Shown: positions 32,513 to 45,300 of the stretch, in pieces
How positions within the stretch are numbered: the stretch's first letter is position 1
Layout of the letters: each line of letters begins with the position of its first letter
Source: Antedon mediterranea
Taxonomy: Eukaryota; Echinodermata; Crinoidea; Comatulida; Antedonidae
Length of the DNA: 64,000 nt
Assembly: GCF_964355755.1 (NCBI RefSeq)
Contig: NC_092676.1
Span: 8,166,288 to 8,230,287 of the forward strand
Direction: 5' to 3'
Notes under the pieces: generated by a model
The model's input: only the letters and a program-made list of their open reading frames with translations
Databases searched by the model: none
Told to the model about the DNA's origin: nothing
Position numbers and translations under genes: made by a program

Positions 32513-33334
32513 GGCCTGTTTCTGCTGCAACTGCTCAAAATACGGTATAAAAATACGGTATAAAATACGGTATTTTTTATACCGTATTTTTTAGTACCCC
32601 GTTTCTGCTAACAATACTTCTTGGGTGGTCGTGTTAAATTTCATCTTTTTTACCCCAATTGCCATTCATTTATTTGATCGATAATTAAAAGTCGCAATAA
32701 AGGAAGTTTTACGTTTCACTTTCAACAGCCTAGCCCTAGTGATAGAGATGTTGTGAGAGCACAGAAAGCATCGTAATGGGGACAATTAATTCGTTCCCTC
32801 CCCGAGTTATTGTATTTTGCAATGTTGTACTGCTTTCGCAGGCTCTTCAGCTTTGAGTTTACTTGCTTTGGAGACCAGTCTATTCCATTACTCCTGCTTT
32901 ATTTTTTTAGAAATGTCTTTATAAATGTGGTTGTCCCTTTTATTACCTTTTAGTTGGCCAGAAATTTTAGCTTCCCCACACACATTTATTTAGTAAAATT
33001 GTGACGTCTTCGCTCCACATTTTCGCCGAATATATCTATACACGTGTGTAAAGCAGCTGACAGCGACAGAAATAAAAACACGAATGTTGACCTTTTGTCA
33101 TGTAAAAAAAAAAATACGGTATTTTTTATTGGCAGCAGAAACGGGTACAAAAAATACGGTATAAATTTGTAAATACCGTATTTTATCCACAAATTTTGTG
33201 GGGAAAATACGGTATACAAAATACGGTATATTTTTTATGAGCGCAGTTTCTGCTGCCAAAAATATACCGTATATATACGGTATTCAAAAAATACCGTATA
33301 ATATACGGTATTTAGTTGGCAGCAGAAACAGGGC
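32513..33334. mobile_element. 820-bp MITE with TIR CCTGTTTCTGCTGC and many ATACGGTAT palindromes
   Basis: Left end GGGCCTGTTTCTGCTGC, right end GGCAGCAGAAACAGGGCC, inverted. More than ten AAATACGGTAT or ATACCGTAT words cluster in the two ends, several in self-complementary pairs. TIR-like copies also occur internally (AGCAGAAACGGG near 33136, GTTTCTGCTGCC near 33246). The middle (32,640-33,090) carries no transposase I can see. Confidence 0.8.
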
Positions 33335-33791
33335 CATATTAAAAATGTCTTAATACATACTTTTAAGTTAAATCTGTAAAATACAAATGTGGTGTTTGTC
33401 TATATGGGCCTTTTGACACATGTGAGCCCGATAAACAAAAACAGAGAAAAAGAAATAGAAATAAACCAGTATTGGTTATAAAGTTATTTAATATGAATAA
33501 CAAGTCATCGTTGCAACATACACGTGAAAGGAAAACATACAAAAAGGAACATTGGGATACTGTGAAAGGGCCAAATACACATGTCTCAAAATCGTAACTG
33601 AAAACAAAATAAAGAAGGAGATGAGGAAGGAGTTAACACGATTTTACTTAACCAAAAACTGGCGTGGTAATCCGTTGACAGCGTGAGGGTAAAGAGGAGA
33701 TACTACAAATGTGATGTTTGTCTATAGGCGTGCATATAAGTCTAGTTTTTGTTTCACTTGAGGGACATGTGATGGAGCGGACACTTGTCAC

Positions 33792-33833
33792 AATGGTAAT
33801 TGTTTGTTTTTAATCAAACAAACAATTACCATT
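33792..33833. repeat. Perfect 18-bp hairpin
   Basis: AATGGTAATTGTTTGTTT, six-base loop, then its exact reverse complement. Confidence 0.9.
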
Positions 33834-33943
33834 ATCCTATATAATTGGTGGTTTTATGGTTCAACTAAAACTAGTATCGTGATATTAGATAATTTCCTTC
33901 CAAGAAGGATATATGAATGTTGATGTGGTGAGAAATCTGTTTG

Positions 33944-34057
33944 TGGTATACCTGCACGGGATATGTGTGAAATGCGTAATAACCATGATGAACAGTTTGG
34001 TGTGGTATACCTGCACGGGATATGTGTGAGATGCGTAATAACCATGATGAACAGTTT
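33944..34057. repeat. Two-unit tandem duplication (~56 bp)
   Basis: GTGGTATACCTGCACGGGAT to GATGAACAGTTTGG occurs twice, one base different. Confidence 0.85.
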
Positions 34058-34125
34058 GGATTCTGATCTCATCTTACTCAATTCATTTACAGCATATACA
34101 CCCATGAGCTCATTCAGACCTTATT

Positions 34126-34427
34126 AGGGACTTTTAGATTTTACATCGACTACGGTATGTCGACTGCTACCGTATTACGTCATTTTTATGATCGGCGCAT
34201 GCGCTAGGCAACTGGTACGTCGACTGGCAAATTGGAGCACTTGTTCAGTGGCATTTTGACGTTCGTCCTCTGACATGAGTACTAGTGGATGTCATTACGT
34301 CATACGTTCACTGGCACGTCAACGTCAACTTAATGTAAATGTTCATATATCTGTCGACGAGAACAGTCGACTACGACCCATGTGGACGTGGCCGCCGTGT
34401 GCACGTTCATTCATTCTAAAAGTCCCT
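34126..34427. mobile_element. 300-bp MITE with 13-bp TIR AGGGACTTTTAGA
   Basis: AGGGACTTTTAGA at 34126-34138 is inverted exactly as TCTAAAAGTCCCT at 34415-34427. The interior is GC-richer than its surroundings and full of GTCGAC, ACGTCGAC and TTACGTCA words on both strands. Confidence 0.75.
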
Positions 34428-34429
34428 GT

Positions 34430-36980
34430 TTACCCGGGTAAGTCGGTTAGTTATCGCTAAATTTGGTTTACCCGAACGAACTGGCCCACAAAATGTCGGA
34501 TTATTTTGTACCTACTGTCGAGGTTTGTAAACTTTATTTTAGTCTAATACCAACTACATTTATGTTATAAATTCTGCAACATAAAAGTTCTTTAGTATTA
34601 CAAACCAATTATTAAATATTTAACAATAGTTTTTAGACTCTAAAGTTCAAAGAAAGTAGCACAAAGCAGAGTAGCTGGACAAATTGAATTGAATAAATAC
34701 ATCCGAGTGTACTTTGTATTTGATGGAAAGTGAACAGTCATTCAATTCAGTGTGTTAACCCTTAAATAACGAAAGGGTATTCAGAGTATGGTGCTATCTT
34801 TTTCAACCTCTACTGTCCTTACAATAATAGGTTGTATAAATTTGATAACGCATGATATTTGGTATTTGATTGGTTAACTTCCTATCAGTTCCGCTCAATA
34901 GTAGTCCTATTGCACGGTAAACGTGCTATACTATGTAATAGTTCTAATTTAAAGTTTCAAGTGGGTTGTGTACATTCGAAAACCAACTCAAATATGCACC
35001 CTATCGTATATACCTGTATAACGTTTCAACTCCGCGCCCAAAATTGGAAGGCATGCCTTTTTAAAAGTACCCCATTTATAATATGTATTCGTTAAATAGC
35101 AGAATATTGATTTACACGGCTCCACCTTATTGAATAGGCCTACTATTGTCACTATTCAACTCAACATTCATTATTATTATTTCATTATTAACAATTACAC
35201 AGTACATTATTTTACTTATGAGAAAGATAATTGTTTTAAAGTTCTGTCTATTCAACCATTTTTTGATCACCTTTAATAATTCATAATTCTTAAAGTAGCA
35301 TTATATTAGAACAATCAAGTTGAGAATTTCACACGGGTTAATAGGTCTATTTTACGAAAACCTTTATGATACAAGCCAAATCCTATTTTCAACAAGGCAT
35401 TAATAATTAATTCACAAGAGACGATAGAAATTACCAATATATAGGAAACATTAACATAAAGAGTAAACTAAAGGTCCGTATAAGTCGCCATATATTGACT
35501 CGGGATCGGATGTTTGATTCTCCAGAGTGAATTGTTCAAAAAGGTTTAAAAAATCTGCTATAACAGAACAAAGTTTACCTATCATACGAGTATCAAGAGT
35601 TTTAATAAATTAAACGCGTGCTCAACAACGTTACATTAAGATTTCTTTTATAGATCCGACTGCTTATTGTTTCATGCACAGAATTGCTAATTATGGCGCT
35701 CCGTAGTTAACGAACGTTACCGTGAAACTTTCAGCCAATCCGGAAGCAATTATAAATCGTGTATGCACGCAAGTGTATTCGTTTTGTTTAGGGTATCAAT
35801 TTGATTGGTAATGATTGTCTGGGATTATAGTAAACACCCGGTTAATGCACTGTTTCAGAAAATGTATAATCCATACACGTCACATGGATGGAAAAAATAC
35901 AGAAGTTTTTATAGGCCTACTATAAATAAGACTTACCTATCATTTTTAGATTCAATATGGCGGGAGAGGGATAAGGTTGGTACCCGCTCTGGGCAGGTAT
36001 CTTTATTTATTAGCTAGTTTGACTTTTTTTAAATAAACAACAATTTTTTTAAATAAAAAAACCCAAACAATTGTTTCAAATTGATTGCGTCATTGTTTAC
36101 GTCACTTTACCGCCAATGGTGACAATAAATAAGTAGTACTTGCATAATATTGTTTTTTAGTCTCATAACCTTCTGCATGTCGTCATCGTATACGCCACCT
36201 TCCCCACAAACACCTCAACAAAAACAGGAACGACATCAAAGAATAATACACACAGGTACAGTGAGACTACAGGGATGAGTTATAACATATAACTTATCAT
36301 TGCAATTTTATGTAATTAAACTCCTCCTTGCCAATGACATAGCTTCATATGACCAACATAATTTTGGTATTATAATCATTAACAACGCCATTGTCGCGGC
36401 CACAGCCTCCACAGACGCGCATCACCACAAAGACAATTGCAGTAATTACGTATAGTACGAAATAATTACGAATACTACTGGTTAGTCAAAACACTTTATA
36501 TTTAAAACCCGAATCTTTATATTTTTCTTCCATTATAATAAATATTGTGAACAAAAAATATACATAATGCAAACAGAAAGTAAATAGCATACATCATTTT
36601 GCTTTCAGAAGTAATGAAATGTGTGGGTTTCCTAATTAAAAAAAAAAGAAAGATAAAATACACCTTTTATCAGGTGATGTCATCTGGCGTTCCATAAACA
36701 AATCATCATTTTCTAAATCCAAATATAAGTTACATAAAAAAACTTTCAGGAAATTGGTTGGGTGTATTAGAAACGAGAACATATTATTGGAGAACAACAT
36801 CTTTTGTTTCTATATAGTATTCTGTGTATAGTTTGTTACTTTCGTCAAATTTGTTATTGTTATTTAATTGCACATTCTGTAAAAACTAAAAAGTACAATT
36901 CGATTATATCCAATATACTAGATAAAATATTAGACAAAATCTAAATAATAATGTAAAACACAAAATGGCACATAAATAAC
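34430..36980. other. Intergenic, no gene seen
   Basis: AT-rich with scattered TAGGCCTA words. A splice-like ATG segment near 35,958 reaches a stop after five codons and was not called. Confidence 0.5.
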
Positions 36981-36982
36981 AC

Positions 36983-37470
36983 AGTAGAACCCTATCATTT
37001 GGGACATCCAACCCTATTCGGGGGAAGGGGGGGGGGGGGGCACTGTGAAAGTTTACAATGAAACGTTCGTGGGGCTGTGGAAATGATGTTTTAACCTATT
37101 CAGAGGACACCCCTGCTGTGGACAATTTGTTTGGTTCTTTTAGTAGGATTCTGTATTTGAAAATCAAACAAGACAAGACTAAAACTCTGTCTACACTATC
37201 AAACTTTATGTGACAAAAAATGGTAGTAATATGACATCATCACACTACCATAGTTTGGCACATAGCACCTTTTTTTGTCAAACTAGTTTGATAGTGTAGA
37301 CAGAGCTTAAAGGATACGATTTAAAATCATAAATACTAAAAAAATACTTACTACAATTTAATCAACATAACAAAATACAATGGCCGTATAATTATATTAA
37401 AACTTCTTGTAGTAGTTTTGTGGGAAAGTGTCCCCTTAGGGGTGTCCAAAAGATGGGATACTACTGTATA
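36983..37470. mobile_element. MITE family C (CAGTAGAACC termini), interrupted by family B
   Basis: Begins CACAGTAGAACCCTATC and TTGGGACATCC, ends GGTGTCCAAAAGATGGGATACTACTGTA. Termini are imperfect inverted repeats. It contains a poly-G run (~37,029-37,040) and the nested family B insertion. Related copies at 41262-41445, 52420-52677 and 54279-54505, and a short piece at 25197-25260. Confidence 0.75.
37181..37308. mobile_element. Palindromic MITE family B, copy 5, nested in another MITE
   Basis: Nearly complete: AAAACTCTGTCTACACTATC to GATAGTGTAGACAGAGCTT. It is inserted inside the CAGTAGAACC element at 36983-37470. Confidence 0.9.
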
Positions 37471-38077
37471 CAATAATATAGAGATTCATTAAATCCAATG
37501 GAACCAAATAAACAACAGATTTCTTCATATAAAACCGTCTAATTGCACATAAAAAGCACCTTGTTATAATCCACAGAAGAACTTCAATAATTTTGTCAAC
37601 TATAATTGTTATATAAGTTAGGTTAAAATATATAATACATTGTTCCTACTCTAATTATTTGTGTCAATTGATATCAAGGTGTAGCTTTTCTAAAGGGAAT
37701 GACTTTATTATAATAATTATTACCGCAAACGTTACATCAATAAAAATATATAACAAAATACTATTCTTTAAAAAAAAAACTTATATACATTTTATTCTTA
37801 ATTATACAATATAATGTTATGAACTCTCTTTTACATTTTGCAAAGTAAAAGATAATTTAACTAAAACACAAATAAGGTAATAATAAATAAAAATACTGCA
37901 GTCTAATTCATTTTTTCATTTACGCTATTTTTCAGAAATAAGGTTCTCGATGCATATAACTAAAGTTCTTCTACGTGCAAAAGCTTCATATTATTTTATA
38001 TAAGTTCACAAAACAACCATATCGTAAATCAAACAGTTTTTCATGTAAATATTATATGAAAATGTCATAAACTAGTG

Positions 38078-38079
38078 TG

Positions 38080-38112
<33 letters not shown>

Positions 38113-38204
38113 GTATATATATATGTATATATATATGTATATATATGTGTATATATATATGTATATATATATGTATATATATATGTGTATATATATATGT
38201 TTCA
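38078..38204. repeat. ATATATGTATATATATG microsatellite
   Basis: TA-rich run with regularly spaced G. A following unique segment (GTTTCACTACAACTATAATAC...) of about 100 bp is duplicated at 38200-38300 and 38340-38434 together with part of the microsatellite. Confidence 0.9.
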
Positions 38205-38969
38205 CTACAACTATAATACTATATCACCATCAAAATAAGATTTTAAAAGAATATAATAACATTTAATTAGATTTTTCAAACAGTGTCCAGTTTATATATG
38301 TATATATATATATGTATATATATATGTGTATATATATATGTTTCACTACAACTATAATACTATATCACCATCAAAATAAGATTTTCAAAGAATATAATAA
38401 CATTTAATTAGATTTTTCAAACAGTGTCCAGTTTTAGTAGTTAAAAATTCAAGGTATCCAATGGAGTTCTAAATTGAATTGTTCTTTTAAATTGATTTAA
38501 TCAATAAATAAATTTGTGATTTACTTTTTAGATTTCCTGAACATACAGTTCGCTATTTAAAATCAGATTTGCCCAATATACAAAGAAATATTTATTTTGT
38601 ACTATAAATTCCTCCAAGAATTGCGCTTAAATACATACACCTTGAGTTGCGATGTGTGAGCAGAAAACAGACGTTGCTGAGCATGATTGAGATACATGTA
38701 GTATTTATCATTATCCTTTATTACATCATTATCATGAGGCAGTTATGAGTTTCATACAAGGTTTCTATCACCATTGCTTCAGACTGGTGAGTTTTTACTT
38801 CAAACAGCAATTCAAATCTTAGTTGGGTTGCAGCTGTACAACTGCGTGCAACTCCTATTTTCTAGTTGCTTTTGGTTGCACCACAATCTACAGTATTGTC
38901 ATTTATCAGTTTGAGTTAGTAATCATTGAAATCAGGTTGCAATGGGGACAATACAAGACATATAGCCAC

Positions 38970-39255
38970 TTTAGCTCTTTGTTTTTCTAATGGTAACATA
39001 AGCTTAGCTTAGAAAATGACTTCTTGAAATAGGGGGTTAATGTGAACACCAAGAACCAGCCACTAATAGCTCTTTCTTTTTTGAATGGTCACATAACCTT
39101 TAGCTTAGAAAATCATTTCTTGGAATAAGTGTTACTTTGAAAAGCAAGACCCAGTCACTATAGCTCTTTGTTTTTCAAATAGTGACATTAGAGTAGCTTA
39201 GAAAATCATTTCTTGAAATAATGGTTACTGTGAACAGCCCTAGACACTTTGTTTT
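38970..39255. repeat. Three-unit tandem repeat (~95 bp) just past the coiled-coil gene stop
   Basis: Units share AGCTCTTTGTTTTTC, GCTTAGAAAATCATTTCTTGAAAT and GTGAACA. It begins 54 bp beyond the stop codon in transcript direction, so it probably lies in the 3' UTR. Confidence 0.75.
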
Positions 39256-39308
39256 GGAATGTCTATCACATGGAAGTTTAGTTTATGACAAGAAACAAAC
39301 ACCATTAT

Positions 39309-42300
39309 CTAATCAAACGGTGAACTAACAAAGTTCCACAATTTTGATAGAGCTGAATCTTCTTCCATATTTGATTCTTCTTCAGTCCTTTCCTTCTCTT
39401 TCTTTGTAGGGTTTTCATCTTCGTTTGATACCTGTCCAGGAACAAGGCTTGCCATTGATCCCTGATCACCAGTTCCATCTGAGAATTTAATTCCAATAAT
39501 AAATTTTAGAAATTAAAAATCGGTCCGTTGATATCTAGGCAGAATACATACCTAGAAAGATTCAATCAAGAAAGATTTAACAAAAATCAATAATGACGTA
39601 AATTAATATAAAATAAATGTTTTACCTGTATCTGACTTTTGTTGATTTTCTTCTAAAACTGTGCCCTTTGACCCCATGACAGGTGACAATTGTGCTTCTT
39701 CCTGACTAATATTTTTAGTATCTCTTCTTTCTACCTTTTCCTGTTGATCTAAGGGTATGCTTGTCTTCTACAAAAAAAATGAATTATTTTCTTTAGGAAT
39801 TAAATGAGATCCACCCTCTATTATTTTTTTAGCATTCACAAATGTACTTCTTTTTTTTTTATTTCTGTATAAAGATAATACAAAAAAACAGCAAAAGCTG
39901 AAAGCATTGTATGTACATATTAAAAATAAAACATTATGGGCTGGAAAATCAATAAAATATTAAGCAACAATAAAAACCAAATAAAAATACCATTGAAAAA
40001 AATACAGACAATTATGAGATCCTATTGCACAAAGAGGTAATAAATTATTTGTTTAAAGCTTATATAAGATTTATTATTTTATTATTTTTAGCTAAAATCC
40101 AATTTGAGAATAATGCTTTAATATATATAATTTAACTATGAAGTTTATTTACAAATTGCACTAAAGTTGGTATGGGTGACATCCTGAGTTTTAAATTTAG
40201 GTATTTTAAGCTAATGATTAGATCTTAATGCTCTTGAAGGTTTGTAATACGGGGGAAGCAAAACAGTGAAACCTTTGGATTTCAACAGCCTATTGCCAAG
40301 TGTAGGAGTATATCTCTTCAAAGCCTCTTTGATTTGGACTTGACTGGCACCATTATTAGTGAAGTCATGATGACTGTGGCAGATTGTACGCTGCATTCGG
40401 ACGTCGCAAGAAATTGGTCTAAAAATAATTTTCTAATAAACTAAACATAGCCAAATGGATACATTTTATTTGAGAGGTGTACCTGCTTGAATGGCATGAT
40501 TATCAGTTATATTAAGTAGGATGAGATACAATAACAAATTCCGAGTTTGTGCTACTCTAAAATATAGATTGTCTCTATGGTATATGTACATGGTTTCAGA
40601 TCATTAGGAAATTTATAATTCAGGATATTATTATTATTAATAAAAATCAGATGGCATGCCACTTAATAATTAATATCTTTGATTAATTATATTAAACAAA
40701 ACAAAAAGTTTGTAATTTATATTTAGTAGCTGTTCATAAATCCCAACAGTGCCACGTATAAATTGGATAGCATAATAAATAAAGGATAATAAAGGAAACC
40801 CCATTGAAGTCACAGAACCAATGGCAAAAGAACATTAACCTCATATTTATATTTACACGTGAAATTCACATGTTAAGACGATTCCTTCCTTTTAATGCAG
40901 TGGCTATACAACTATGATTTCCTCAATCGGAGGGTCAAATATATCTAATTATCTACTGCTTTCAGACTTAACCTTTTGACCCCAAACATTATGAAGATCA
41001 TGGAAAAGAAATCATTTTTATAAAACCATATTTAGAATCAAATTTACGAACTACAATAGCAAGAGATAATTAAAATTCTTTTTTAAAATCTTCTCCTACT
41101 AAACGACTTAGTTGGTAATACGATGTTCAGATGTAGGCCAACCGGAAATTACATGATACCTTGATGGTATTATTTGAATGAGAAAAAAAATGAAACCATT
41201 ATATTTAACATAATTTATTTATAGCTTGCAAATGGATTTGCAAATGGTTAGTATAAAGCACAACCCTTCAATGGGATACTCCTATTAAGGGGACACTCTC
41301 CTATAAAACAAACATTACAAGGGTAATTATATGTTTAACAGTTTAACACTAAGGCCAACCACTATTCCAGGAGAAACCCCTAACAACGGAACATCTTGTT
41401 AGGTCCTGAAGGTGTTCCCTTAATTCTGTATTTAATCTTTTTTCATTTCCCTTACAATCATTTTCATTATTTTTTATACAATTTTTAATTTGTACAAAAG
41501 ACAACAACCGACAACAACTGAACTATAAAAATAATTCGAGACATGAGAAAAAAATTCCAATAAGGATCCAACTAAGGTCCCTTGGCTCTAAAACTGCTAC
41601 GAAGTTACAGATTATGGCATAAAACTAATTTTTAATAATTGAGTTTTGTACTGATGATGTAAAAGGGCAATTGGCTGTCTAGTTAACATCGTCCTTGGCC
41701 TGTTTGCTACTGAAGTGGTGCAATATTAGGGCGTGTAGTATCGCTTAGTCTATCACAACTTTCCCAAGAGGCCGATCTGGCGATAAAACTATTGTTGGGT
41801 TGATTGGTGCAGTGTTGAGAAAATTCACCAATAATATATCAGAATTTACGGCAAACAACAAATGGGAGAGAACAGTTTTGGGAATATAAACAAATTGTAA
41901 TAGTTAATTCTTCATCTTCATTTTTATGAGTTTCCCCAATCATCATGTTGATTATCACAGAACTAGTCAGTGTGGTGGCAGTATTCACAGCTGGTTTCGG
42001 GTTTAGTTTTGATTATTCAAAAGGAGAACTCTAAAAAGCCTATATTGACTTTATTTATCTAGATAGTATTATTATAGGTAGGTAATCATAGTGATTAGCA
42101 TGTATAGCATAGTAGTACCAAATACCTAATGAGTGTATTTGCTGAATGGTAAATTAGGAATCATTTTTTAATCAATGTGGTACCACACTCTAAAATCAAT
42201 GAACTATGATATAGTGACACAATCACAGGTGGCCAATATATAAATGCATATAATCAGTAACACACATGTGTTTTTATCAAGGAAATGTAACTAAATACAT

Positions 42301-45300
42301 ATTTTAAATATTGTTTTGCAGTTGAAACAAAATTGTCGTGAATAGAGCACATCTGGTATAGTGAAGGACAATGTGTGCCATTTGGGATAATATAATGTCC
42401 CATCTTTAAGGGTAAATGCACAGCAAAAGGAAGTTTTGGAATTATAGTTAAGAAGAGGTAGGAAGTACTTGGTGCACTTATTCAACCTTGTGCTCATCTG
42501 AATTGTTAAATAAAAAGTAAACTTCAGAAATAAATTATACCATTATCGCCGATGAAACTGCGGAAAAACTGACCAATTGAACGAGTGTTCCAATCAGATT
42601 GTAGAGTTATTATATTATTCCTTCTATCAGGATACGTATCGACGTATAATAAACACACGGCAAATCTAATTGAATTAACATATTCTATTATTAGGTACTT
42701 GACATTGTGAGAAAGTCTTGGAAGATACAATGGGTTAAAGTTGAAACTAATCCAGATCAACTTTAGTACAGTGACTATTTAAGAAAAAATCTTCACAAGA
42801 TGACAATATCATAATCCTTTTCTACATACCTGGGAAACAATATCACATATGTTATATATTATAAAAATACAATTATACTTGGAATAAAAAAAGCCTGAAT
42901 GTTATATCACATTAGTTTAATATAGCAGTAGGAGGTATGAATCAATGAGGGATTTTAAATCTTTATTATGTGCTAATTATGTGCTAATTTGAGTGGTTGT
43001 GATTCAAATATCTGCAGGTAGTCATGCAATATTATGTATTATTTAGAAAAACATAAAATAAAAAAATTGTTTTTGTTTAATATTTGTGGCTATTTTTAAA
43101 TATGTATTTTTATATTCTGCATTTTCTATGACAAGTGAGAAACGTTATTTTCCATTTAAAAAAAATATATGTGGTTTATGGATCATTTTTGTTTGTAAAG
43201 CGCTCTAGAAACATTGTATTAGGCACTATATAAGACTACCTTTAATATTATTATTATCTGTATATTCTTTCTCAGGCTTGAAAATCAATTTGTTTGAACT
43301 TATCTTGTATCTTTGTTGATCTTAAAAAATTGAACACCAACCTTTTTAATTGATTTTCATATATTTCGTCTCACATAAACAAAGAATAACAAACAATAGA
43401 GAGAGACAGGATTCCCAAAAGCGAACTAAATCAAACTATCCAGTGGGTCTCCAAAAATGACTACTATTATATGAATAATGCCAATTAGAGCATATATTTC
43501 TCTCCTTCAACATTGTCGTGTAGTATTTATTTATTTTGATTGAGGAACGGCCACCTGCAGAATGAATTTAAAATATAGCTGTAAAATCTAAAATTATTTT
43601 AAGATTATCCCCTGAAAAACTTATTACACAAAATTGTAATAGTTTGATTTGACCAAAAATTGGATGGAAAACAAATGTATTTACTTAATAAACTGTAATT
43701 TAAGGCAAAAAATTAGTAATAACTAAATAAATAATAATAATAAAATAATTTCTGTCAATGAGTTTTTCGTTAACCTTAACTGTTTATTTTGTCTTTTTCT
43801 AAGTGAAATTATTATTTTTATTTGTTTTTTTTTCTACAGAAGTAAACACATTTCTTAAAACTGTAAAAATGGCCTAATGAAAGTTTGATTTTATTATTAA
43901 TCTTAATTTTTCATGTTTTTTTGGGGACAATACAGTACATCTTTAATTTTTTTAATGAAGCTGTAGTGGAGTTGCAGCTTGGTGGTTAATGAGCTTGCCT
44001 TCCAATCCCAAGGTCCAGGGTTCAATGCTGGTCTAGTGCAGGGTTGTAACTTTCAACTCCACTCTAGCCTCAAATGAGACTTAGTTTATAAGCATGATAA
44101 ATTAGAAAATAGTTTGTCTATCCTGTAATTGGCGAGTTACTAGCTGTTGGATGCGTATGAGAAAAAAAAAGAACAAAACAATCTCACAAGGATAAACAAA
44201 ATTGGCAAGAAAACAACCATGAATTAATTCTACCATTGTTTTTATATTTGTATTGTCTTAAAAGATGAGTAATGATAAATATAAATATCTACACACTGTC
44301 TTGGGAAGAATGACGTACTGGGTTAGACACCAAATGGATATCTCACAATGGCATACAGCCAAAGTTTAATAATATAAACAAATAGACTTGCATGCATTTG
44401 ATACACATTGAAATGCGTCCTAATTATTTTGTATATTAATTTTAATTATAACACAAGTGATGGTATTCTTGCAATTCGATTGGTTGATTACGCATCATGT
44501 ATCATCTGGAATTAGCCCTATCTAACAAAAAAGTGATATCTATTAATGGTGGTAATTAAAGCACTCTAATGCACGTTCAGCTTTCTGTAAACATTTTGAG
44601 AATTTTCGCATTTGAAAATCAACTTGTCGTGTATGCTGTCTATAACTGTTTGTACTTTGTACAAAATTAGATGGCCTAGCTTCCCGGCCTAGCATAAATT
44701 GGATGGCCTAGCTTCCCGGCCTAGCATAAATTGGATGGCCTAGCTTCCCGGCCTAGCATAAATTGGATGGCCTAGCTTCCCAGTCTAGCATTCGTCAATG
44801 ATTGGATGGCCTAGCTTCCCAGCCTAGAATTCGTCAATTATTGGATGGCCTAGCTTCCCAGCCTAGCATTCGTCAAATTGGATGGCCTAGCTTCCCAGCC
44901 TAGAAATCGTCAATGATTTTCGATGGATACATTGAATCAATGTAATGTAAATAATGAATGTTTTGTATTCGTTGAATGGAGAGAATATTTAATTTAAAGA
45001 TGTATTGTCCCCAAAAAACCTGAAAAAAGAAGATTACTAAAATCAGATTTTGAATATATTATTTTGTATTTTTGATAAAGTTAATCACTTATTATATATT
45101 ATAATAATGTTTTCACTTTTAAAATGACAAAAGAAATGGTTAAATTCAACCAAAAACCCACTGGATGGCAGTCAATTTGATAATTTTTAAATTGTTTTCG
45201 ATTAAATTTTGGTCAAAGAGGATAACTATTATGTGACAATAAAATGGCATATTCAACAAAAAAATTTCAAAAATTATTTTTCAGGGGACAATACATCTTA

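Noticed and set aside
34275-34460. 61-codon open frame
   Set aside because: Spans a MITE and its right TIR; no support.
35805-36017. 70-codon plus-strand open frame
   Set aside because: No splice-bounded structure; composition like surrounding DNA.
38075-38266. Tyr-Ile-Met open frame
   Set aside because: ATATATG microsatellite.
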